From Halieaceae bacterium UBA4452 (GTDB lineage Bacteria; Pseudomonadota; Gammaproteobacteria; Pseudomonadales; Halieaceae), in the NCBI GenBank assembly GCA_002389505.1, contig DGPA01000030.1:69422-81660 (forward strand): 12,239 nucleotides of DNA, in the 5' to 3' direction. How positions within the stretch are numbered: position 1 is the stretch's first letter; each line of letters opens with the position of its first letter. The position numbers and the translations under genes are program-made. The notes under the pieces were generated by a model, which saw only the letters and a list, made by a program, of their open reading frames with translations, did not search any database and was not told where the DNA came from. Below are positions 6,697 through 12,239 of the stretch, piece by piece.

Positions 6697-7110
6697 TCAT
6701 TTAGTCTGTTGTGCAGTGAGGGCGGCGCGCAGCACTTTAGGCAGTCGCCGAGGACGGCCACTCGCTATTGCTACCAGCGCAAGCCTGACGTCTGCCACCA
6801 TCAACGTACTGTCGTCGCGATAAACACGCTGTTCAAAATGCAGTGTTGCAGCGCCAACGTCCTTTAGCAATGCGGTCGCCTGCAGGGCATCATCGAGACG
6901 GGCGGGTCGGTGATAATGCGCGGACAACTCAGTCACGACGAACATTAACTCATCGCCTGAAAATGCCGGTTTATCAAAACCCAAGGCCCGCATAAACTCC
7001 GTTCGCGCGCGTTCCAAGTACTTTAAATAATTCACGTAGTAGACAATACCTCCCGCATCGGTATCTTCTATATAGACCCTCACGGGCAGTGAAAATTCCT
7101 CAGTCACCAC
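6697..7110 (-). CDS. ybgC: Acyl-CoA thioesterase YbgC, Tol-Pal associated
   Basis: YbgC is a hot-dog-fold thioesterase that cleaves acyl-CoA and is nearly always the first gene of tol-pal clusters, although its part in the system is unsettled. The 137-residue protein carries the family signature YIEDTDAGGIVYYVNYLKYL (13-32) with the catalytic aspartate Asp18. The tyrosine after VY, where E. coli has histidine, is as I recall normal in Pseudomonas relatives. It starts with two consecutive GTG codons (7110 and 7107) inside the end of ruvB, overlapping it by 11 or 8 bases. GGAAG lies 3 bases before the first and 6 before the second, so the second may be the true start. Confidence 0.94.
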   Translation of the reverse strand: MVTEEFSLPVRVYIEDTDAGGIVYYVNYLKYLERARTEFMRALGFDKPAFSGDELMFVVTELSAHYHRPARLDDALQATALLKDVGAATLHFEQRVYRDDSTLMVADVRLALVAIASGRPRRLPKVLRAALTAQQTK

Positions 7111-8161
7111 TGTCTTCCAAATTCAGGGGCAGTGTGCCGTCACCACCCATCATGCCCGCAGGGGCCGCTAGGCCGAAATGGCTGTAAGCGCTGCGCGTCA
7201 CCATGCGTCCTCGCGGGGTGCGAATAAGATAGCCCTGCTGAATCAAATACGGCTCAAGCACGTCTTCCAGCGTGCCTCGCTCCTCGGACAGCGCTGCTGC
7301 AAGGCTGTCAATTCCCACCGGGCCGCCGTCAAATTTTTCAATTAACATGAGCAGCAGCCGCCGATCAAGATGATCGAAACCCCGCTGATCAACATTGAGC
7401 ATGTCGAGAGCTTGCTGGGCAACGTCGCTCGTCACCCGTCCCTCTGCACGAACCTCCGCATAATCTCGAACCCGGCGCAGGAGTCGATTCGCTATGCGCG
7501 GCGTACCCCGGGCTCGACGCGCCACTTCCTGAGCACCGCCAGTATCGATACCAATCTCCAGAAGATCCGCTGAACGGGTAACAATGTGTGCCAGATCGTC
7601 CACGTCATAAAATTCCAACCGCTGCACAATCCCGAACCGATCTCTCAGTGGCGAGGTCAACAGACCTGCCCGGGTGGTAGCACCGACCAGCGTGAAGGGC
7701 GGCAAATCCAGCTTTATTGACCGCGCCGCTGGGCCCTCGCCAATCATAATATCGAGCTGATAGTCCTCTAAGGCAGGGTAAAGAATCTCTTCAACAAAGG
7801 GACTCAGTCGATGAATTTCATCAATGAATAAGACGTCCCCAGGTTCGAGATTGGTCATTAGCGCTGCAATATCTCCGGCTTTTTCAAGCACCGGGCCACT
7901 GGTCGTTTTTAATGAAACCCCCATCTCGTGAGCAATAATGCCCGCCAACGTCGTCTTACCCAGCCCGGGAGGGCCAAAGATTAATGTGTGGTCTAAGGGT
8001 TCCCCACGCCCCTTGGCTGCAGCGAGAAAAATTTCCATTTGCTCGCGCACCACCGGCTGTCCCCGGTAGTCGGCAAGGGTTTTGGGGCGAATCGCTCGAT
8101 CGATACGCTCGTCATGTTGACCCACTGGGTCTGCTGCGATTAACCGATCAGTTTCAATCAT
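7100..8161 (-). CDS. ruvB: Holliday junction branch migration helicase RuvB
   Basis: RuvB is the AAA+ hexameric motor that, with RuvA, drives branch migration of Holliday junctions. The 353-residue protein has Walker A GPPGLGKT (63-70), Walker B LFIDEIH (111-117), sensor 1 GATTRAG (160-166), the arginine-finger region PLRDRFG (171-177) and a C-terminal winged-helix DNA-binding domain with the typical GTLEDVLEPYLIQQGYL. The ATG at 8161 follows GAGGA by 9 bases and lies 29 bases after ruvA. The C-terminus ends in a short acidic tail whose coding sequence overlaps the start of ybgC. Confidence 0.98.
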   Translation of the reverse strand: MIETDRLIAADPVGQHDERIDRAIRPKTLADYRGQPVVREQMEIFLAAAKGRGEPLDHTLIFGPPGLGKTTLAGIIAHEMGVSLKTTSGPVLEKAGDIAALMTNLEPGDVLFIDEIHRLSPFVEEILYPALEDYQLDIMIGEGPAARSIKLDLPPFTLVGATTRAGLLTSPLRDRFGIVQRLEFYDVDDLAHIVTRSADLLEIGIDTGGAQEVARRARGTPRIANRLLRRVRDYAEVRAEGRVTSDVAQQALDMLNVDQRGFDHLDRRLLLMLIEKFDGGPVGIDSLAAALSEERGTLEDVLEPYLIQQGYLIRTPRGRMVTRSAYSHFGLAAPAGMMGGDGTLPLNLEDSGD

Positions 8162-8190
8162 GAAACACTTTCCTCAGCGTATCTATGCCG

Positions 8191-8808
8191 TTAATTTCGC
8201 GGTGCTGCCGCTTTGAGCGCCAAACGAATCAGCTCCTCGCTCGAGCTAATAGCTTCATTGTCGACGCTGGCCACCCAGCGCGACGCCTCTGGGAGTTTAT
8301 AGCCTAAAGCCACCAAGGCCTGCTCCGCCTCGCCGCGATAATCGGTAACCTGCGCTGTCACCCGTAGGGGCTGCCCAGGCAGATCCGGTGATAGCTCATC
8401 TAACCATTTACCGGCCTTGTCTCGCATCTCAACCATCAGTCGCTCAGCGGTTTTCTGACCGACACCCGGCAGTGCTACCAGCGCCTTAGTGTCATCGCGC
8501 TGCAAACACTGGGCAAAAGCCCTAGCATCCATACCCGACAATAAGGTAAGCGCCAATCTCGGCCCCACTCCACTCACCTTTATGAGCTCACGAAAAAGTC
8601 GCCGATCGGCCTCCTCGGCAAAGCCAAACAGTAGCTGAGCGTCTTCACGAACCACAAAGTGAGTGAGTAGCGTGACCTCAGCTCCGAGCGCTGGCAACTG
8701 AAATAACGTCGTCATTGGAATGTGTATTTCATAGCCCACACCGCCCACATCAATGACGATCTCCGGAGGGTGCTTAGCGGCAAGCTGACCGCGTATAAAT
8801 CCAATCAT
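8191..8808 (-). CDS. ruvA: Holliday junction DNA-binding protein RuvA
   Basis: RuvA tetramers hold the four-way junction open and load RuvB. The 205-residue protein has the N-terminal OB-fold (about 1-65, beginning MIGFIRGQL), two helix-hairpin-helix motifs (VSGVGPRLAL at 78-87 and LPGVGQKTAE at 113-122), a flexible linker (about 138-155) and the C-terminal RuvB-binding domain (about 158-203). The ATG at 8808 has AGGA 8 bases upstream; that sequence contains the ruvC stop (TAGGA). The gap to ruvC is 10 bases. Confidence 0.97.
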   Translation of the reverse strand: MIGFIRGQLAAKHPPEIVIDVGGVGYEIHIPMTTLFQLPALGAEVTLLTHFVVREDAQLLFGFAEEADRRLFRELIKVSGVGPRLALTLLSGMDARAFAQCLQRDDTKALVALPGVGQKTAERLMVEMRDKAGKWLDELSPDLPGQPLRVTAQVTDYRGEAEQALVALGYKLPEASRWVASVDNEAISSSEELIRLALKAAAPRN

Positions 8809-8818
8809 AATATCGATC

Positions 8819-9337
8819 CTAACGCAGGCGCCCGCGACTTAACGCGGTGCTGGGAATTTTTTCAAACAAGCGACTCGAGTGACTATGACAAAGCGCGGCA
8901 GCAAGTGCATCAGCGGCATCCTCTTTGGGCACAGCAGCTAATGCTAACAGGGTTTTTACCATGTGCTGAACCTGCTCCTTTGTCGCACTCCCTGTCCCCA
9001 CCACCGCTTGCTTGATCTGACGCGCCGAGTATTCCCGCACTGACAAGCCACGTTGCACACAGGCCACCATCGCCGCACCGCGAGCTTGTCCCAACTTGAG
9101 TGCAGCATCGGGGCCTCGCGCGATAAACACCTGCTCTATGGCTAACTCATCGGGTTGAAATTCATCGCAAAGCTGGTTAATGGCATCAAACAGTACGCCC
9201 AATCTCGGTGCTAACGGTTCCTTGACGGGTAGCCGAATAATGCCACTGCTGAGGTAGGTGGATTCACCACGCTCTGAGCGGATCAGGCCAAAGCCCGTTT
9301 TTCGCGAGCCCGGATCAATTCCCAAGATGACCGTCAT
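8819..9337 (-). CDS. ruvC: Holliday junction resolvase RuvC
   Basis: RuvC is the dimeric nuclease that cuts Holliday junctions symmetrically after RuvAB has moved them. The 172-residue protein carries the four acidic metal-binding residues of the RNase H-like active site: Asp8 (in GIDPGS), Glu68 (in AIEQVF), Asp140 and Asp143 (in EDAADA). I chose the ATG at 9337 because GGAGG lies 8 bases upstream; a GTG three codons earlier, at 9346, would fall inside that ribosome binding site. The gene usually found just upstream, yebC, is absent, so ruvC is separated from aspS by 260 bases and may need its own promoter. Confidence 0.97.
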   Translation of the reverse strand: MTVILGIDPGSRKTGFGLIRSERGESTYLSSGIIRLPVKEPLAPRLGVLFDAINQLCDEFQPDELAIEQVFIARGPDAALKLGQARGAAMVACVQRGLSVREYSARQIKQAVVGTGSATKEQVQHMVKTLLALAAVPKEDAADALAAALCHSHSSRLFEKIPSTALSRGRLR

Positions 9338-9597
9338 CTGCCGCACCTCCGTTTTACGCTATTCTGAACTAAGCGGCGGGCTACGTCATGGGCAGTGGTA
9401 CTGTTTTTTATAGATAGTCAGGATTTGCCAAGTGTGGGCACACATCGGCGGGGTTACCATTGCGCGACGCTGTTATGACATCGACGAGTACGGCTACGTC
9501 ACGAATGAGCTGGACAAATAACGTCCCGCGCTTGGCGGCTTTACGCTATCTGACATGAGGCCGTGTACTATGCCCTGCCCTATTACCATCCTTCCTA
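9338..9597. other. aspS-ruvC gap where yebC is normally found
   Basis: This 260-base gap holds no minus-strand gene and no recognisable YebC sequence. It has two pairs of direct repeats in nested order: TTTACGCTATTCTGA (9353-9367) with TTTACGCTATCTGA (9540-9553), and GGCTACGTCA (9379-9388) with the same at 9492-9501. On the minus strand TATAAA (9407-9412) would be a fair -10 box for ruvC, but no good -35 lies at the right distance. No convincing terminator for aspS is seen. A 29-codon plus-strand ORF lies inside (listed separately). Confidence 0.6.
9432..9521 (+). CDS. Possible 29-residue ORF or gene remnant
   Basis: A GTG-started frame preceded by AGGA at 8 bases' spacing encodes 29 residues and ends with TAA. 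The C-terminal half, CYDIDEYGYVTNELDK, reads like ordinary soluble protein rather than random translation, and most codons there end in C or G like those of the neighbouring genes. I do not recognise the family. It could be a small gene, the 3' remnant of a lost gene, or chance. The frame is closed upstream by TAG at 9411-9413, so if it is a remnant most of the gene is gone. Confidence 0.2.
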   Translation: MWAHIGGVTIARRCYDIDEYGYVTNELDK

Positions 9598-11376
9598 TCA
9601 GTTCGTCTCTGACGCTTGAGACTGACGCAAACGAATAGCCAGGTCTTTGAGTTGTTGTTCAGCGACTCCACTGGGGGCATCGGTCATGACACATTGCGCG
9701 GACTGGGTTTTGGGGAAGGCTATAACCTCTCGAATAGATTGCCCGCCCACCATGAGCATGACTAAGCGATCTAGGCCAAAGGCAATGCCACCATGGGGTG
9801 GGGCCCCGTAGCGTAGCGCAGCGAGTAAGAAGCCAAACTTCTCTTCTGCCTCGGCGTCGTCAATACCCAAGATATCAAAGACCGTTTGCTGCATTACCCG
9901 GTCCGAGATCCGAATACTGCCGCCACCCACCTCGGACCCGTTGAGCACCATGTCGTAGGCCCGCGACAGCGCTCCTGCCGGATGCGCTTTGAGGGTGTCA
10001 ACGTCACAGGCGGGTGCCGTGAATGGATGATGTAGGGGCGTTAATCCACCCGCTGAGGTCTCTTCAAACATGGGGAAGTCAACGACCCACAGCGGCGCCC
10101 AACCCGTAGTGACCAAACCTAAATCATTGGCAATACGAAGTCGCAGGGCGCCTAGTGCTTCGTTGACCACTGCGCGCTTGTCGGCGCCAAAAAAGACAAT
10201 ATCGCCATTGGCAACGGCCAGTCGCGTCATCAGTGCCTGCACAACCTCCTCACCCATAAACTTAATAATCGGTGACTGGAGTCCGTCTAGCCCGGCTGCT
10301 AGGTCGTTCACTTTGATCCAGGCCAGGCCTCGGGCGCCGTAAATGCCGACGAACTTCGTATAGTCGTCAATAGCTTTGCGGGAAATAGCAGCGCCGCCCG
10401 GCACTTTTAAGGCGGCGACCCGCCCACTGGGATCGTCCGCAGGACCACGAAACACCTTGAAATCAACCTGCTGCATCAGATCGTCAATCGACACCAGCTC
10501 AAGGTCCACGCGTAAATCAGGTTTATCGGAGCCATAGCGCTCCATGGCCTCGTGCCAGCTCATGCGCGGGAAGTCACCCAATTCGACTCCGCAATGGGCC
10601 TGCAACACACTTCGGACCATGCGCTCGGCGATGTCCATGATCTGGGCCTCGTCTAAAAACGAGGTCTCAATATCGATTTGGGTAAATTCTGGCTGACGAT
10701 CAGCGCGCAAATCCTCATCTCGGAAACAGCGTGCAATTTGATAATAACGATCGAAGCCCGACACCATGAGGAGTTGTTTAAATAATTGAGGTGATTGGGG
10801 GAGTGCAAAAAACTCACCCGGATGGGTGCGACTGGGAACCAAATAATCACGCGCGCCTTCTGGAGTGGCTCGGGTTAACACCGGCGTCTCAATATCTAAA
10901 AATCCTTCTGCCTCCAGAAACGCCCGCACTGAGTGAGTAATGTGGGAACGCGCAATGAGGTTACGCTGCATCTCAGGACGGCGTAGGTCCATGTAGCGGT
11001 ACTTCAATCGGACGTCTTCACCCACTGAGGTATGTGAGTCCAGCTGGAACGGTGGCGTTTCTGCGGTATTGAGAATCTCCAGATCCTTACCGAGCAATTC
11101 GATGGCGCCGGTGGGCATAGCGGGGTTGACGGTGGCTTCACTGCGCGCACGAATACGGCCAGTAATCTTAAGCACGTACTCACCCCGGACATTATCCGCG
11201 CGCTCAAAGTGCTCTTTGGTATCGGGATCGAAAACAACTTGGACAATCCCCTCCCGATCACGCATGTCGAGAAAAATAACACCGCCGTGATCCCTGCGGC
11301 GATCAACCCATCCACAAATCGTTACCGTTTGGTCTATATGCGACTCACCGAGTGAGCCGCAGTAATGGCTGCGCAT
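9598..11376 (-). CDS. aspS: Aspartyl-tRNA synthetase, bacterial type
   Basis: AspS attaches aspartate to tRNA. The 592-residue protein has an N-terminal OB-fold anticodon-binding domain (about 1-105), the class II catalytic core with motif 1 near GFLDIETP (158-165), the amino-acid site QSPQ (194-197), motif 2 beginning FRDED (218-222) and motif 3 GIAFGLDR (530-537), and the bacterial GAD insertion between motifs 2 and 3. The length is normal. His30 in RRRDHGG corresponds to His31 of the Pseudomonas enzyme, a position tied to relaxed specificity that also charges tRNA-Asn; E. coli has leucine there. The ATG at 11376 has GGAAG 4 bases upstream. It lies 46 bases after the zinc-ribbon gene. Confidence 0.98.
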   Translation of the reverse strand: MRSHYCGSLGESHIDQTVTICGWVDRRRDHGGVIFLDMRDREGIVQVVFDPDTKEHFERADNVRGEYVLKITGRIRARSEATVNPAMPTGAIELLGKDLEILNTAETPPFQLDSHTSVGEDVRLKYRYMDLRRPEMQRNLIARSHITHSVRAFLEAEGFLDIETPVLTRATPEGARDYLVPSRTHPGEFFALPQSPQLFKQLLMVSGFDRYYQIARCFRDEDLRADRQPEFTQIDIETSFLDEAQIMDIAERMVRSVLQAHCGVELGDFPRMSWHEAMERYGSDKPDLRVDLELVSIDDLMQQVDFKVFRGPADDPSGRVAALKVPGGAAISRKAIDDYTKFVGIYGARGLAWIKVNDLAAGLDGLQSPIIKFMGEEVVQALMTRLAVANGDIVFFGADKRAVVNEALGALRLRIANDLGLVTTGWAPLWVVDFPMFEETSAGGLTPLHHPFTAPACDVDTLKAHPAGALSRAYDMVLNGSEVGGGSIRISDRVMQQTVFDILGIDDAEAEEKFGFLLAALRYGAPPHGGIAFGLDRLVMLMVGGQSIREVIAFPKTQSAQCVMTDAPSGVAEQQLKDLAIRLRQSQASETN

Positions 11377-11422
11377 AAGTCTTCCGCCGTACTAGGACTG
11401 TCAATAGATGATGAGTGCCGCG

Positions 11423-11743
11423 TCAGGCCGCTGGCGAACTCCCCGGTTTGTTGCTAGTCGTTTTTCCAGCGCCGGCATCACTACTCGCACCGGAATCACC
11501 GCTGGCGCCGGCATCAGCACTCGAGGACGACCCTTTTTCTCCCGCCAAATTCTTCTTTTGACCGGTCTTAAAATCAGTTTCGTACCAACCCCCACCAGCC
11601 AAACGAAACGAAGGGGCACTCACCAATTTACTCAGCGCGGACTTGCCACATTCTGGGCAGTCGACAAGGGCCGCATCAGACATTTTTTGAATGGCCTCCA
11701 GTGTGTGAGTACACGCTTTACACTGATACTCGTATATGGGCAC
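11423..11743 (-). CDS. FmdB-family zinc ribbon protein
   Basis: A 106-residue protein of the FmdB/CxxC_CxxC_SSSS putative regulator family. The N-terminal zinc ribbon is complete: MPIYEYQC with Cys8 and Cys11, then Cys29 and Cys32 in CPECG. After a conserved SAPSFRLAGGGWYETDF segment (43-59) the C-terminal third (about 70-106) is low-complexity Ser/Gly/Ala/Asp and probably disordered. Its biochemical role is unknown; members are commonly found just upstream of aspS in gammaproteobacteria. The start is GTG at 11743 with AGGAG 8 bases upstream. It is probably the first gene of the transcript that includes aspS. Confidence 0.92.
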   Translation of the reverse strand: MPIYEYQCKACTHTLEAIQKMSDAALVDCPECGKSALSKLVSAPSFRLAGGGWYETDFKTGQKKNLAGEKGSSSSADAGASGDSGASSDAGAGKTTSNKPGSSPAA

Positions 11744-11766
11744 GCTTCGCTCTCCTCAATGAATTA

Positions 11767-11796
11767 TTAACAGCAGAACATCTAACCGCAGAACAT
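11767..11796 (-). repeat. Tandem 15-base direct repeat in the fmdB leader
   Basis: Two adjacent 15-base copies on the minus strand, ATGTTCTGCGGTTAG (11782-11796) and ATGTTCTGCTGTTAA (11767-11781), agree at 13 of 15 positions. They lie 23 bases before the GTG start of the zinc-ribbon gene. Head-to-tail copies at this spacing could be a regulator binding site or a leader RNA element. The rest of the leader region (11797-11947) shows nothing I can name, and no strong promoter. Confidence 0.55.
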
Positions 11797-11947
11797 AGTT
11801 GAGGTGTAACTGACAAATAACAAGGTCGCGGAGAGTACCTCAAACGCGCGGTCGAATAAAGGTTGTCGCAAACGAGGTTTTCACAGTACGCGATTGAGAA
11901 CCGCTTCAGAACGCGCTACTAGCGATTCAGGGAGGGGTCGAGAACAG

Positions 11948-11979
11948 AAAAAATGCAGGGCACCCAAACAGGTGCCCTG
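11948..11979 (-). terminator. Intrinsic terminator of the HU-family gene
   Basis: On the minus strand CAGGGCACC pairs perfectly with GGTGCCCTG over 9 base pairs (11971-11979 with 11956-11964) around a 6-base loop, followed by CATTTTTT with an uninterrupted run of six T (11948-11953). It begins about 20 bases after the stop codon of the HU-family gene and isolates the fmdB-aspS transcript from it. Confidence 0.9.
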
Positions 11980-11997
11980 ACTTAAATTCAAACAAGA

Positions 11998-12239
11998 TTA
12001 GTTATTGGCAAACTCTTTGATTTTCTTGAGCGGGCGGATCTTAACGGCAGTACTCGCGGGCTTAGCAGCGACATCCATTGTCGTACCTGGTTGGAAAGGA
12101 TTAGGAACACCCTTCTGCGCCTTTTTCGCCGGTTTCCGAACGGTAGTCACCTTCATCAAACCAGGGATGGTGAATTCACCCACCGCGCGCTTCTTGATGC
12201 TCCCTTCTATCAGAATCTCCAACGCACCCATCACATCAC
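11998..12239 (-). CDS. HU/IHF-family DNA-binding protein, 5' end cut off
   Basis: The frame stays open to the window edge, so only the C-terminal 80 or so residues are seen; the two residues reading Met-Met near the edge are GTG and ATG codons inside the gene (context DVMGALEILIEG), not a start. The visible part covers the second helix, the beta-sheet (GEFTIPGLMKV) and the DNA-binding arm with the proline that intercalates into DNA, here in the form PNPFQPGTTMDV instead of the RNPxTG of classical HU. A basic C-terminus, KIRPLKKIKEF, follows. HU proteins bend and compact DNA. It is a divergent HU-like paralogue; whether it acts as HU, IHF or a specialised protein cannot be decided. A strong terminator follows. 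Confidence 0.88.
   Translation of the reverse strand, partial: DVMGALEILIEGSIKKRAVGEFTIPGLMKVTTVRKPAKKAQKGVPNPFQPGTTMDVAAKPASTAVKIRPLKKIKEFANN

Noticed and set aside
9338..9346. GTG start for ruvC three codons upstream
   Set aside because: It lies within the GGAGG ribosome binding site that serves the ATG at 9337.
12229..12234. Start of the HU-family gene at the Met-Met codons near the window edge
   Set aside because: The frame is open to the edge and these residues match the inside of the HU fold (DVMGALEI); the real start lies outside the window.
1..12239. CRISPR array, insertion sequence, toxin-antitoxin pair or phage genes
   Set aside because: No repeat-spacer pattern, transposase, integrase or small paired ORFs with such features were found on either strand.

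Overview
The window is a stretch of housekeeping chromosome from a gammaproteobacterium. The gene order fmdB-type zinc ribbon, aspS, ruvC-ruvA-ruvB, ybgC-tolQ-tolR-tolA-tolB-pal-cpoB, queE-queC, tRNA-Lys is the one known from Pseudomonas and its relatives. The moderate GC content (about 50-53% by eye) and the protein sequences suggest a marine, Pseudomonas-like gammaproteobacterium (Cellvibrionales or OM60 type), but the lineage is an inference and cannot be fixed from here.

Layout: almost everything is on the minus strand, so transcription runs from right to left. At the right edge is the 3' part of an HU-family DNA-binding gene, closed by a clear intrinsic terminator at 11948-11979. A 204-base leader region follows, carrying a tandem 15-base repeat just before the small zinc-ribbon gene. 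Then come aspS, a 260-base gap where yebC would normally sit, the Holliday-junction genes ruvC-ruvA-ruvB, the seven-gene Tol-Pal cluster, and the two queuosine genes queE and queC. The left end holds a plus-strand VOC (glyoxalase-fold) gene that converges on queC and overlaps it by 17 bases, and the first 25 bases of a minus-strand tRNA, most likely tRNA-Lys.

How the genes work together: RuvC, RuvA and RuvB resolve and migrate Holliday junctions. TolQ, TolR and TolA form an inner-membrane motor driven by the proton gradient. TolA reaches across the periplasm to TolB and Pal, which tie the outer membrane to peptidoglycan during division, and CpoB couples this to peptidoglycan synthesis. QueE and QueC make the 7-deazaguanine core of queuosine. 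AspS charges tRNA-Asp, and one residue suggests that it may also charge tRNA-Asn. From ruvC to queC the genes are tightly packed (overlaps of 1-11 bases, gaps of 5-29 bases), except for a 106-base gap before pal. Four junctions place the upstream stop codon inside the next Shine-Dalgarno sequence.

I do not see a novel defence, mobile or biosynthetic system. The points worth a second look are the missing yebC with repeats and a tiny ORF in its place, the short TonB-like TolA, the predicted tRNA specificity of AspS, the tandem repeat before fmdB, the convergent queC/VOC overlap, and the many non-ATG starts.
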